Shown here one piece after another: positions 48,693-58,850 of a stretch of DNA of 64,000 nucleotides (positions are counted from its first letter, which is position 1; every line of letters starts with the position of its first letter). Both the position numbers and the translations under genes were made by a program. The stretch spans positions 2,790,001 through 2,854,000 of the forward strand of contig NZ_CP097635.1 of NCBI RefSeq assembly GCF_023573145.1, written 5' to 3'. This DNA is from Aquincola tertiaricarbonis (lineage in GTDB: Bacteria > Pseudomonadota > Gammaproteobacteria > Burkholderiales > Burkholderiaceae_C). The notes under the pieces are model-generated. The model was not told the DNA's origin and did no database searches. It was given only the letters and a program-made list of their open reading frames with translations.

Positions 48693-49573
48693 AGTTGCAA
48701 GCCAACGGCCTGGCCATCGAGGTGGATGTGCAGGGCCCGGCCAGCGGCACGCCGCTGCTGCTGGTGATGGGCCTGGGCATGCAGCTGGTCGGCTGGCCGC
48801 AGCCGCTGGTCGATGCGCTGGTGGCGCTGGGCTTTCGCGTGATCCGCCTGGACAACCGGGATGCCGGCCTGTCCGACGGCTTCGATCATCTGGGCGTGCC
48901 CAACGTCGGCTGGGCCGCCACGCGCCACATGCTGCGCCTGCCGGTGCCCACCGCCTACACGCTGGACGACATGGCGCGCGACGCCTGGGCGGTGCTCGAG
49001 GCGCTGGAAGTGCCCGCCGCGCATGTGTGCGGCGCCTCGATGGGCGGCATGATCGCCCAGCACATGGCCTGGCAGCAGCCGCAGCGCTGCGAGAGCCTGA
49101 CGCTGGTGATGACCACCACGGGCGCCCGCCACCTGCCGCGGCCCGCCTGGGCGGTGCAAAAGGCCATGATGAGCAAGCCGCCCAGCCGCCATGACCGCGA
49201 GGCGCTGATCCGTCGCGCCGAGGGCCTGTTCCGTCTGATCGGCAGCCCGGCCTATCCGGCACCGGCGGCGGCGCTGCGGGCGCAGGTCAGTGCGTCGATC
49301 GACCGCGCCTACCGCCCCGCCGGTGTGGCCCGCCAGATGGTGGCAGTGCTGGCCGATGGCGACCGCAGCCGGCGCCTCAAGGCGGTGCAGTTGCCGGTGC
49401 ACATCATCCACGGCGCGGCCGACCCATTGCTGCCGGCCGCCGCCGCACGCGACCTGCAGCGCCACCTGCGCGGCGCCACGCTCGACTTGGTCGACGGCAT
49501 GGGTCACGACCTGCCGGCCGAACTGCTGCCCCGTTTTGCGCAAGGCATCGCCACCAACGCCGCGCGCGCCTGA
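48689..49573 (+). CDS. Alpha/beta hydrolase
   Basis: A 294-residue cytoplasmic hydrolase. LLLVMGLGMQLVGWPQPLVDALVALGFRVIRLDNRDAGLSDG is the oxyanion/N-terminal region. HVCGASMGGMIAQHMA near residue 115 contains the nucleophile serine in G-A-S-M-G, IIHGAADPLLPAAAARDL near 235 the aspartate, and DGMGHDLPAELL near 268 the histidine. The D-N-R-D-x-G-x-S motif is typical of the family containing haloperoxidase-like and aclacinomycin-esterase-like hydrolases. Translationally coupled to the exporter upstream; the substrate is unknown. Confidence 0.9.
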   Translation: MKLQANGLAIEVDVQGPASGTPLLLVMGLGMQLVGWPQPLVDALVALGFRVIRLDNRDAGLSDGFDHLGVPNVGWAATRHMLRLPVPTAYTLDDMARDAWAVLEALEVPAAHVCGASMGGMIAQHMAWQQPQRCESLTLVMTTTGARHLPRPAWAVQKAMMSKPPSRHDREALIRRAEGLFRLIGSPAYPAPAAALRAQVSASIDRAYRPAGVARQMVAVLADGDRSRRLKAVQLPVHIIHGAADPLLPAAAARDLQRHLRGATLDLVDGMGHDLPAELLPRFAQGIATNAARA

Positions 49574-49580
49574 ACCGCCC

Positions 49581-50612
<1,032 letters not shown>

Positions 50613-51674
50613 GCGGCCAGCCGCGCCGCCAGCTCCGGAAACTTCATCGGCAGCACCTCCATCACGGTGCCCAGGCCGCGCTGGAACAGGTCTTCCTTGT
50701 CGGCCCGCGTGAGCTTGAAGTTCACCGGTGAATGCCGGCCCACGTCCACCACCACGGTGCGCGGCCAGTGCCGGGCATTGACGAACTCGCGCGAGATCGT
50801 CGTCATGAAGGTGCGGATGAGCATCAGGATGTAGCCCGGCAGCGGAAACAGCGGCCGCCGGGGCGGCGCTTCGTCGTCGCTGGGGGCGCGTTCACCGCGC
50901 AGGCGGAACAGGCACACCGGCGTGTTGTCGCCGGCCCAGTCGCGGTGCAGCGCGTCTTCGCTGAGGATGCTGCCGTCCACCAGCAGCTTGTCGCCATGCG
51001 GCTGGAAGGCGAACAGCAGCGGAATGCCCATCGAATGCCGCACCGCGCGCGCCACCCGGTAGTCGGGCGTGTGCTCGCGGTCGAACACCACCGGCTCGCT
51101 GCGTCGCACGTCGGTGGCCACCACCGCCAGGTCCAGCGGCAGGTCCTTGAAGCACACCCCGCCCAGCAGGTCGTCCAGCCAGCGCTCGAAGGTGTCGCCG
51201 CTGGTCAGCCCGCCGTGGAAGAACAGCTGGTAGAGCGAGAAGCCCTTGAAGCGGCTGAACTCGATGTCCAGCGCCAGCGTGCGCAAACGCTCCGGCGACC
51301 AGCCGGCCGCATGCAGCGCCGCCACGATGCTGCCGCCCGAGACGCCCACCAGCCGGGGCAGCTCGACGTTCATGCGGTGCAGGGCCGTGAGCACACCCAC
51401 GTGCGCAGGCAGCCGCGTGCCGCCACCGGCCAGCACCGGCACCAGCCGCAGGGGCGGACTCTCGGGTTCTCGCTTCATGCCTGCAATTTGCCTGCATCGC
51501 GGGCCGGCAATCCGGCGATAAGCGGGCAGGGCATGCACCAGAAGCGCGCATGGCGTGCCTCAAGTTCAGGCGGGGTGGGTCTGATCCCGGCCAGCACCCG
51601 TCATCGCCTGTCGCTACAGGCTGTCTCTATTTGCTGTGTTTGCTGCATTTTCCGGATTTGGTTAGAGTCCACCC

Positions 51675-52292
51675 ATGAGCACCGATCTGAGCACACCTTT
51701 CCTGCTTCGCCGCATCGCGCAGCTCGAGGCCACCGTCGGGCGCCTCAGCGAAGACCTCAGCACGCTTCGCTCAGCGGTCAGCAAGCAAGGGTTGCAACTA
51801 CCAAGGACACGAGGCGTCCGAACCCCGGGGGCACACGCCAAGGCCCCCACCGCGGATACGCTGCGTGATCCTGCGGCCACGGCCGGCTTGGCCGGTGCCA
51901 CCGCGCGCGGCGAGGCTGCGCGTGTCCAGTGGGTCAAGGACGCTCTCGTCGTACCCGGTGAGCAACTTGCGCGGGCCTGGGGCCTCACCCGTCAGGCATT
52001 GGCGCCGGCCGCGGACCGGGGTGAAATCTTCGCGGTGAAGATCGGCAACCGCCTGTACTACCCGCAGGCGTTCCTCGGGATGGATCGCGAGGCCGTGGCT
52101 CGCATCTGCCGCGCGCTTGGCAACCTTGGGCCCAGCGAGAAGCTGATGTTCTGGCTGCGTGAGCATGGCGCCCTCGCTGGAAATAGCGTGGCCGCTGCGC
52201 TGGAGGCCGGGACTGCCCTGTCCAAGGTGGAGCGCCTGGCCGCGGCATGGGCGCGTGAGCGAGGCGATGCGCGTGGCACTGCGGCTGCCTGA
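51675..52292 (+). CDS. Antitoxin of an RES/Xre-type system
   Basis: A 205-residue protein just upstream of, and overlapping, an RES-domain toxin. Residues 1-40 form a coiled coil (LLRRIAQLEATVGRLSEDLSTLRSAV). Residues 90-140 look like a helix-turn-helix (VPGEQLARAWGLTRQALAPAADRGEIFAVKIGNRLYYP). The C-terminal region GPSEKLMFWLREHGALAGNSVAAALEAGTALSKVERLAAAWARE fits the toxin-binding (MbcA/ParS, DUF2384-like) pattern. The N-terminal coiled coil is longer than in the usual short antitoxins. Expected to neutralise the toxin and repress their shared promoter, which should lie within 51479-51674. Confidence 0.75.
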   Translation: MSTDLSTPFLLRRIAQLEATVGRLSEDLSTLRSAVSKQGLQLPRTRGVRTPGAHAKAPTADTLRDPAATAGLAGATARGEAARVQWVKDALVVPGEQLARAWGLTRQALAPAADRGEIFAVKIGNRLYYPQAFLGMDREAVARICRALGNLGPSEKLMFWLREHGALAGNSVAAALEAGTALSKVERLAAAWARERGDARGTAAA

Positions 52293-52872
52293 TCTCGGTT
52301 CATTCGAGGCTCTGCTTCGACCCATCAGGATCGACGTCGCGTCGCTCGTGCGACTGAGCCGGCATCCGGCGACCGAGCCCTACTGGTCGTCCGGGGTCTA
52401 CCGGTTTGACGATCCCGACCCCGGCGGCGCCGACGCGTTCGGCACTTGCTACACCGCCAGCACCATCGAGGTCGCTTTTGCGGAGAGCGTCATCCATGAG
52501 TGCGGGCGATTCGCCAGAGGCAGCTACGAGGTGCCGGCCGCAGAACTGACCGAGCGATCGGTCGTGCGCTTTACCTGCGAACGGCGCAAGACGCTGTTGC
52601 TGGCTGACCTGACCGGGGCGGCGCTCAAGGCTTTGGGGCTCAACAACGACATCAGTGCATCGGCCGACTACACGGCGAGCCAGACCTGGGCACGGGCGAT
52701 CCACGGTGCGAGTCCGCGTTGGGATGGAATCCGTTACGTGTCGAGGCAGATGAACAAGGGATTCGCCTACGCCATCTTCGAGCGCAGCGGGCTGCACAGG
52801 CTGCGAGCCGAGAAGCTCAAGCGTTGGCAGGTCGATGACCTCTGCGATCAGTTCAACGTCACCGCGGTTTGA
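52267..52872 (+). CDS. RES-domain toxin (NAD+-degrading type)
   Basis: A 201-residue protein. RES domain landmarks are VRLSRHPATEPYWSSGVYRFDDPDPGGADAFGTCYTASTIEVAFAESVIHE near residues 30-80, containing the arginine, tyrosine and glutamate that form the ADP-ribosyltransferase-like pocket. DYTASQTWARAIHGASPRWDGIRYVSRQ follows near 140, with the serine of R-E-S. Members hydrolyse or phosphorolyse NAD+. The ATG at 52267 lies within the antitoxin frame (26-base overlap), typical of toxin-antitoxin pairs. The 3' end overlaps the convergent transporter gene by 25 bases. Confidence 0.85.
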   Translation: MRVALRLPDLGSFEALLRPIRIDVASLVRLSRHPATEPYWSSGVYRFDDPDPGGADAFGTCYTASTIEVAFAESVIHECGRFARGSYEVPAAELTERSVVRFTCERRKTLLLADLTGAALKALGLNNDISASADYTASQTWARAIHGASPRWDGIRYVSRQMNKGFAYAIFERSGLHRLRAEKLKRWQVDDLCDQFNVTAV

Positions 52873-53774
52873 TGGCGGCCCGGCCAGGTGGCCAGCACCA
52901 GCCCCAGCAGTGCCAGGGCGAACGCGCCGGCCTGGGCGGGGCTGAAACGCTCACCCAGGAACAAGATGCCGACCAGCGCGGCGCTGATCGGCAGCATCAC
53001 GGTGAAGACGCCGGCGCGCGAGGCGGGCACCTGGCGCAGGCCGGTCATCCACAGCCACACCGTCCACATGCTGGCGGCCAGCGCGTAGAACAGCAGCAGC
53101 CACCACATCGAGGGCGCCACGCTGCCGAAGTCGAAACTCAGCGCCTGCCACAGCCCCAGCGGCGTGACCAGCGCCAGCCCCCACAGGTTGACCAGCGCGC
53201 TGATGCGCTTGGCCGAGACGTTGCCGGTGAGCCGCTTGCCGATGACCACGTAGCTGGCTTCACACACCACCGCGCCGCACAGCAGCAGGTTGCCCAGCAG
53301 CGAGCCGGCGGCTGCGCCGTCGGGTGATTTGCTCAGCGACACCAGCGCAATGCCCAGCACCGCGCAGGCGATGCCGGCCGCCACGCGCGGCGTGATGCGC
53401 TCCTTCAGGAACAGCCAGGACAGCACCGCCACCACGCCGGGGATGGCGGCCATGATCACGCCGGCCGCCAGCGCGGTGGTGAGCCGCACGCCGAACAGCA
53501 CGCAGATGGAAAACAGGAAGTTGCCGAGGAAGGACTCCAGGAACAGCAGCCGGCGGTCGTGCGACGACAGCGGCGCCTCACCCGGCTGGCGGCGCACCCA
53601 GTGCGCCATGGCCACCGCGGCGATGCCGAAGCGCAGCCAGGCCAGCAGGAACACCGGCAGCACCGCCACCAGCAACTTCGACAGGCCGACGTAGCTGCCG
53701 ACCAGCGCCATGCTGGCGGCCAGGCAGGTGTAGGCGATCCAGACGGGGCGGTGCGGGGCGGCGATGGCGGTCAA
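52848..53774 (-). CDS. EamA/DMT family transporter
   Basis: A 308-residue protein with ten membrane helices in two EamA repeats. The first runs from VWIAYTCLAASMALVGSYVGLSKLL to GVIMAAIPGVVAVLSWLFLKERITPRVAAGIACAVLGIALV. The second starts near LLGNLLLCGAVVCEASYVVIGKRL and ends PISAALVGILFLGERFSPAQAGAFALALLGLVLA. No ATG is available; TTG at 53774 is the likely start, 17 bases after the glutamine-synthetase-like gene, with which it is probably co-transcribed. Polyamine-related export or uptake is possible but unproven. Confidence 0.85.
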   Translation of the reverse strand: MTAIAAPHRPVWIAYTCLAASMALVGSYVGLSKLLVAVLPVFLLAWLRFGIAAVAMAHWVRRQPGEAPLSSHDRRLLFLESFLGNFLFSICVLFGVRLTTALAAGVIMAAIPGVVAVLSWLFLKERITPRVAAGIACAVLGIALVSLSKSPDGAAAGSLLGNLLLCGAVVCEASYVVIGKRLTGNVSAKRISALVNLWGLALVTPLGLWQALSFDFGSVAPSMWWLLLFYALAASMWTVWLWMTGLRQVPASRAGVFTVMLPISAALVGILFLGERFSPAQAGAFALALLGLVLATWPGRHQTAVTLN

Positions 53775-53791
53775 GACGGGGGTAGGGGGCT

Positions 53792-55090
53792 TCAGAACGC
53801 GCTAGCGTACCTTGTCCATTCCCAGTCACTCACATGGCGCGCATAGGCCAGCCATTCGGCCTGCTTGGCGGCGATGAACTCGGCCGCCAGCACCGGGCCC
53901 AGCGCGGCCTGCACCACCGCGTCGGCCTGCAGGGCGGCCACCGCTTCGGCCAGGCTTTGCGGCAGCAGGCCGATGCCCAGCCGCTCACGGTCCGCGGCCG
54001 GCAGCGTGAACAGGTCCAGCTCGCACGCGGGTGGCGGGGCCATCTCGCGCTCGATGCCGTCCACGCCGGCGGCGATCATCGTAGCCAGGGCCAGGTAAGG
54101 GTTGGCCGAGGCATCGGGCAGCCGCCATTCGAAGCGGCCGGGCAGGGTGCGCACCAGCGCCGTGCGGTTGTTCGGACCATGGGCCACGAAGGCTGGCGCC
54201 CAGGTGGTACCGGTGATCGACGGGCCCACTGTCAGCCGCTTGTACGAGTTCACCGTGGGGGCCGCCACCGCACACAAGGCGCCGCTGTGCGCCAGCACAC
54301 CGGCGATGAAGCGCTGCAGCAGGGCCGGCGCCACCGGCTGGCCATCGGCCGCCTGCAGCGAGACATGGCAATGCAGGCCGCTGCCCGGCTGGTCGGCAAA
54401 GGGCTTGGGCATCATCGAGAACACCGCGCCCTGCTGCTCGGCCAGCGTGTGGGCGGCCTGCTTGAACAGCATCAGCCGGTCGGCGCTGCACAGCGGGTTG
54501 GCGTGCAGGAAGTTGACCTCGTACTGGCCGTGCGCGTCTTCATGGTCCAGCTGCAGCACCTGCAGGCCGGCGGCTTCCAGCGCCTGCCGCAGCGCGTGCA
54601 GGAAGGGCAGCTGCCGTGGCAGGCTCTTCAGGTCGTAGGAAGGCTTGTCCAGCCGGTCGCGTTCGTCCACTGGCTGCCAGCGGCCATCGATCTGGCGCAG
54701 CAGAAAGAACTCGGGCTCGATGCCCACCTGCATCTGCAGGCCATGGGCGGCCAGGCGGGCCAGCGCGCGGCGCAGCACCTGGCGCGGGCAGGCTTCAAAC
54801 GGCTCGCCGTCCACGAAGCCATCGGCCACCACATGGGCGACGCCGGGCATCCAGGGCAGGGCGCGCAGCGTGGCCAGGTCGGCGCGCGCCCAGTATTCGC
54901 TGCGCGGGCCGGTGCGGGGCAGGCCGGTGCCGGCGATCGACGGGCCGGAAAAGCCGGCGCCGGGCATCACCGCGGCCGGCAGCTGGTGCAGCGGCAGCAG
55001 CTTGCCCTTGGCCACGCCATGCAGGTCGGTGAACTGCACCAGCAGCGTGTGCACGCCCTGGGCCTGCAGCTCGGTGGTCAAGGTGTTCAA
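53792..55090 (-). CDS. Glutamine synthetase family protein, probable gamma-glutamylpolyamine synthetase
   Basis: A 432-residue GS-fold enzyme starting at TTG in a TTGA overlap with the aldehyde dehydrogenase stop. Conserved blocks are LVQFTDLHGVAKGKLLPL (N-terminal beta-grasp), VGIEPEFFLL near residue 125 and HEDAHGQYEVNFLHANPL near 190. GSGLHCHVSLQAADG near 240, NSYKRLTVGPS near 285 and FEWRLPDASANPYLALATM near 325 follow. Metal-binding glutamates are kept. In a cluster with putrescine importers and an aldehyde dehydrogenase, it most likely glutamylates putrescine or a derivative (PuuA-like) rather than ammonia. Confidence 0.85.
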   Translation of the reverse strand: MNTLTTELQAQGVHTLLVQFTDLHGVAKGKLLPLHQLPAAVMPGAGFSGPSIAGTGLPRTGPRSEYWARADLATLRALPWMPGVAHVVADGFVDGEPFEACPRQVLRRALARLAAHGLQMQVGIEPEFFLLRQIDGRWQPVDERDRLDKPSYDLKSLPRQLPFLHALRQALEAAGLQVLQLDHEDAHGQYEVNFLHANPLCSADRLMLFKQAAHTLAEQQGAVFSMMPKPFADQPGSGLHCHVSLQAADGQPVAPALLQRFIAGVLAHSGALCAVAAPTVNSYKRLTVGPSITGTTWAPAFVAHGPNNRTALVRTLPGRFEWRLPDASANPYLALATMIAAGVDGIEREMAPPPACELDLFTLPAADRERLGIGLLPQSLAEAVAALQADAVVQAALGPVLAAEFIAAKQAEWLAYARHVSDWEWTRYASAF

Positions 55091-56568
55091 GGGTCGATGC
55101 GCAGCCAGGTGGTCTTCAGCTCGGTGTACTTGTCCAGCGCATGCAGGCTCTTGTCGCGCCCGTTGCCGCTTTGCTTGTAGCCGCCGAAGGGCACGGTGAT
55201 GTCGTCCTCGTCGTACTGGTTCACGTGCACGGTGCCGGCGCGCAGCGCACGCGCCACGCGGTGGGCGCGGTGCACGTTGTCACTCCACACGCTGGCCTGC
55301 AGGCCGTAGGCGCTGTCATTGGCCAGCGCGATGGCCTCGGCCTCGTCGCGGAAGCGGATCACGGAGACCACCGGGCCGAAGATCTCCTCGCGGGCGATCT
55401 TCATGCCGTTGGCCACGCCGTCGAACACCGTGGGCTGCACGTAGTAGCCGCCGGTCTCGGCGCGCGCCTGCTGGCCGCCCGTCACCAGCCGCGCGCCTTC
55501 GGCGTGGCCGGCTTCGATGTAGCCCAGCACCGTGCGCAGCTGGCCTTCGTCCACCAGCGCGCCCATCTGCGTGGCCGCGTCGAGCGGATGGCCGGGCTGC
55601 CAGGCGGGGGCCTCGGCGGCCACGGTCTTCACGAAGTCATCGGCGATGCTTTCGTGCACCAGCACGCGCGAAGGCGCGTTGCAGCTTTCGCCCTGGTTGA
55701 AGAAGATGCTGCCGGCCAGGGTGCGGGCCGCGCGGCCCACGTCGGCCACGTCGGGAAACACCACGAACGCCGACTTGCCGCCCAGCTCGTTGTAGACGCG
55801 CTTGAGGTTGCTGCGGCCGGCGTACTCCAGCATCTTGCGGCCCACGCGGGTGCTGCCGGTGAAGCCCACCGCATCCACGTCCATGTGCAGCGCCAGTGCC
55901 TCGCCGGCCTCATGGCCGTAGCCGGGCACCACGTTCAGCACGCCCGGCGGCAGGCCGGCCTGCAGCGCCAGCTCGGCCAGCCGCATCGCGGTGTAGGGCG
56001 ACTTCTCGCTGGGCTTGAGCACCACCGAGTTGCCGGTGGCCAGCGCCGGCCCCAGCTTCCAGGCGGCCATGATCATCGGGTAGTTCCAGGGCACGATGAC
56101 CCCCACCACGCCCATGGGCTCGCGGGTGATCAGCGCCAAGGCCTGCGGGCCGGTGGGCGCGATCTCGTCGTACACCTTGTCGATGGCCTCGGCATACCAG
56201 GCGATGGCGCGGGCCGTGGCCGGCACGTCCACCGCCAGTGCATGGCCGATGGGCTTGCCCATGTCCAGCGTTTCCAGCAGCGCCAGCTCGTCCTTGGCGG
56301 CCAGGATCAGCTCGGCAAAGCGCTGCAGCACCTTCTTGCGGGCAGCCGGCGCCTGCCGGGCCCAGCGGCCGTCGTCGAAGGCGGCGCGGGCGCTGCGCAC
56401 CGCGGTGTCGATGTCGGCCGCCTGGCCGCGCACCACCGGGCCCAGCAGCCGGCCGTCGATCGGCGAGTGCTTGTCGAAGCATTCGCCGCCGAGCGCGTCG
56501 CGGCGCTCGCCGTCGATCAGGCTGCGGCCGTCGAAGCGGACCGTGGCCGCGCGCTCGGCCCAGTTCAA
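55087..56568 (-). CDS. Aldehyde dehydrogenase (PuuC-like)
   Basis: A 493-residue NAD(P)-dependent enzyme. The frame runs open far upstream, but TTG at 56568, in a TTGA overlap with the porin stop, gives the family length. Landmarks are GVVGVIVPWNYPMIMAAWKLGPALATGN near residue 150, VGFTGSTRVGRKML near 235, YNELGGKSAFVVF near 263 (general-base Glu), FFNQGESCNAPSRV near 295 (catalytic Cys) and EEIFGPVVSVIRF near 390. In this operon it probably oxidises gamma-glutamyl-gamma-aminobutyraldehyde or 4-aminobutyraldehyde. Confidence 0.93.
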   Translation of the reverse strand: MNWAERAATVRFDGRSLIDGERRDALGGECFDKHSPIDGRLLGPVVRGQAADIDTAVRSARAAFDDGRWARQAPAARKKVLQRFAELILAAKDELALLETLDMGKPIGHALAVDVPATARAIAWYAEAIDKVYDEIAPTGPQALALITREPMGVVGVIVPWNYPMIMAAWKLGPALATGNSVVLKPSEKSPYTAMRLAELALQAGLPPGVLNVVPGYGHEAGEALALHMDVDAVGFTGSTRVGRKMLEYAGRSNLKRVYNELGGKSAFVVFPDVADVGRAARTLAGSIFFNQGESCNAPSRVLVHESIADDFVKTVAAEAPAWQPGHPLDAATQMGALVDEGQLRTVLGYIEAGHAEGARLVTGGQQARAETGGYYVQPTVFDGVANGMKIAREEIFGPVVSVIRFRDEAEAIALANDSAYGLQASVWSDNVHRAHRVARALRAGTVHVNQYDEDDITVPFGGYKQSGNGRDKSLHALDKYTELKTTWLRIDP

Positions 56569-57935
56569 AACGCCACCACCAGCGAGGTGCCCAGCAGATG
56601 GTTGCGCTTCTTGAAGTCGCCGGTCTTGACGTCTTCGAACACCGCGCGGTCGGCGCCGTCCAGCCGGTACTCCACCTTCACCGCGGTCTGCGGGTTGATG
56701 GCGTACTTCATGCCGAAGGTGAGGGCGTAGCGGTTGGCGCCGCGGTTGGCGTCCTCGCCCAAGCCAGGGCCGATGCCGTTGCGGCTGTCGTTGAAGGTGC
56801 CTTCGTCGGGGTTGTAGTAGCCGTTGTAGGTGTACAGCCCGCCGCCGTTCTTCTTGTTGTTGATGTAGTCGGCGCGCACCAGGGCCTGCAGCCGCGGCGT
56901 CACCATGTAGCCCATCAGGCCCGACAGGCCCCACCAGCTGGCGTCGCGCCAGTTGCCGTCCGCGTCGGGCGTGATGGCGGCGTCCTTCTGCCTGCCCACG
57001 CTGGCCTGGCCCTGGAAGGTCCATTCGCCGCGGGTGAAGTAGCCGTCCACCTCGAACAGGTGTGCGGTGGTGCTGCTGCCGGTGTTGGCGTTGGGCGACT
57101 TGCCGTGCAGGCCGGCAAAGCCGAAGCCGCTGAACTCACCCTTGGCATAGTCGCCGCGGTAGACGATGACCGGCGACTTCTCGCCCGAGACACGGATGGG
57201 CGTGTTGACGTTGGCCACCATGCCCTTGAACAGCCACTTGTCCCACTGCTGCGTCAGCCCGACGCCGGTGTAGCCGGCGGGCAGGGTGAAGTCGTACAGC
57301 AGGTTGTGCGTGGTGAAGGGATTGAGCGTGGGCTGCTGGTACTCGTAGCCCGACCAGTCCGGGATCTGGCCCGCGATCAGCCGCGTCTGCAGGCCGCCCA
57401 TCGGCACCGAGACGCTGGCTTCCTGGATGATGCTCTTGCCGTCGATCAGCGCGCCGACGCCGCGGTTGGGCGACAGCGTCAGCTTCCAGATCGTGCCGCC
57501 TTCCATTTCCTTGGTCAGGTCGATCACCGCCGCACCGAAGTACGAGGTGTCGTAGAAGTAGCCGTCCGACTGCTGGTTCAGGAACTGGAAGCCCGAGCGG
57601 TTCTGCAGCTTGTTGTAGATGTAGGTCGGCTCGATGTAGCCGCTGATCTTCAAGTCCTTGAAGCCCAGGCGCTCGGTGTTGTCCTCGGCGGCATCGGCCT
57701 TGACCGTCAGCCGGTTCAGCTCGGCGGCCTGGTCGGGCGTCATGCCCCAGCTGGCGCCGGCGGGCGGCAGCTTGCTCTCGGCGTCCTTGAGCTTCTTTTC
57801 CAGCTCGCCGACGCGGGACTTCAGCTCGCGCAGCTCCTGCAGCAGCTGCTCGTTGGTGGTCTGGGCGCCGGCCAGCGCCGGATAGGCCAGCGCCACGGCG
57901 GTGGCCAGCAGGGTCAGGGGACGGTGGATGCTCAT
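56565..57935 (-). CDS. DUF3138-like outer-membrane porin
   Basis: A 456-residue exported protein. A signal peptide (LLATAVALAYPALAGAQ) is followed by a coiled coil (NEQLLQELRELKSRVGELEKKLKDAESKL, residues 27-60) that could bind peptidoglycan. A beta-barrel of about 350 residues follows (ISGYIEPTYIYNKLQNRSGFQFLNQQSDGYFYDTSYFG, YALTFGMKYAINPQTAVKVEYRLDG), ending LLGTSLVVAF with a terminal phenylalanine. It resembles the DUF3138 family of Burkholderiales porins. Its position after potI in a polyamine operon suggests it lets polyamines cross the outer membrane. Confidence 0.75.
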   Translation of the reverse strand: MSIHRPLTLLATAVALAYPALAGAQTTNEQLLQELRELKSRVGELEKKLKDAESKLPPAGASWGMTPDQAAELNRLTVKADAAEDNTERLGFKDLKISGYIEPTYIYNKLQNRSGFQFLNQQSDGYFYDTSYFGAAVIDLTKEMEGGTIWKLTLSPNRGVGALIDGKSIIQEASVSVPMGGLQTRLIAGQIPDWSGYEYQQPTLNPFTTHNLLYDFTLPAGYTGVGLTQQWDKWLFKGMVANVNTPIRVSGEKSPVIVYRGDYAKGEFSGFGFAGLHGKSPNANTGSSTTAHLFEVDGYFTRGEWTFQGQASVGRQKDAAITPDADGNWRDASWWGLSGLMGYMVTPRLQALVRADYINNKKNGGGLYTYNGYYNPDEGTFNDSRNGIGPGLGEDANRGANRYALTFGMKYAINPQTAVKVEYRLDGADRAVFEDVKTGDFKKRNHLLGTSLVVAF

Positions 57936-57974
57936 GCGGTTCTCTCCTCTGAAATGGTGTCTGCCAGGCGCGGC

Positions 57975-58850
57975 TCAGCCTCCCTCGCTGCGCGCCTGGT
58001 TGAGAGCCTTGGTGCGCTCGCGCTCGGCGCGGGCGATCAGGTAGCTGGCGATCAGCACGCCGATGGCCACCACGGTGATGATCACCGTGGCCATGGCGTT
58101 GACGCTGGGGTTAACGCCCAGACGGGCCCGCGAGAAGATCACCAGCGGCATCGTCGTGGAGCCTGGGCCGGACAGGAAGGCCGACAGCACCACGTCGTCC
58201 AGCGAGATGGTGAACGTGAGCAGCCAGGCCGACATCAGCGACTGGGTGATCATCGGCAGCGTGACCAGGCGGAACACCTGCGAAGGCCGTGCGCCCAGGT
58301 CCATCGCCGCTTCTTCCAGCTGCGGGTTCAGGTCCTGCAGCCGCGACTGCACCACCACCGTGGCGTAGGCCATGCCCAGCAGCACGTGACCCATCCAGAT
58401 GGTGAGGGCGCCACGGTCGGGCCAGCCCACGCCGAACAGGCCCTCGGTGGCATGCTGCACCGACACCAGGAACAGCAGCAGCGACAGGCCGACGATGACT
58501 TCCGGCATCACCAGCGGCGCGCTGACCATGCCCGAGAACATCGTGCGCCCCGCAAAGCGCCGGTACTTGACCAGCGCAAACGCGGCCAGCGTGCCCAGGA
58601 TCACCGAGAAGGTGGCGGTGAAGAACGCAATCTTGAGGCTGAGCCAGAGGCCGCCCAACATCTCGCTGTCTTTCAGCAGGCCCGCGTACCAGCGCGTGGT
58701 GAAGCCCGCCCACTGGTTGGGCACCGGTGAATCGTTGAACGAATACACCACCAGCGCCACGATGGGCATGTACAAGAACAGGAAGCCAGCGGCCAGCCAG
58801 GCCTTGCCGAAGTGGCGCGCCACGCGCGGGCCCAGTGCGGTGCGGCTCAT
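57975..58850 (-). CDS. potI: Putrescine ABC transporter permease PotI
   Basis: A 291-residue permease with six helices. Landmarks are FLFLYMPIVALVVYSFNDSPVPNQWAGFTTRWYAGLLKD near residue 25, typical of PotI/PotC, and the EAA loop QLEEAAMDLGARPSQVFRLVTLPMI near 185. DDVVLSAFLSGPGSTTMPLVIFSRAR follows near 220. The start overlaps the potH stop (ATGA). It pairs with PotH in the inner membrane. The C-terminus is a short charged tail. Confidence 0.94.
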   Translation of the reverse strand: MSRTALGPRVARHFGKAWLAAGFLFLYMPIVALVVYSFNDSPVPNQWAGFTTRWYAGLLKDSEMLGGLWLSLKIAFFTATFSVILGTLAAFALVKYRRFAGRTMFSGMVSAPLVMPEVIVGLSLLLFLVSVQHATEGLFGVGWPDRGALTIWMGHVLLGMAYATVVVQSRLQDLNPQLEEAAMDLGARPSQVFRLVTLPMITQSLMSAWLLTFTISLDDVVLSAFLSGPGSTTMPLVIFSRARLGVNPSVNAMATVIITVVAIGVLIASYLIARAERERTKALNQARSEGG

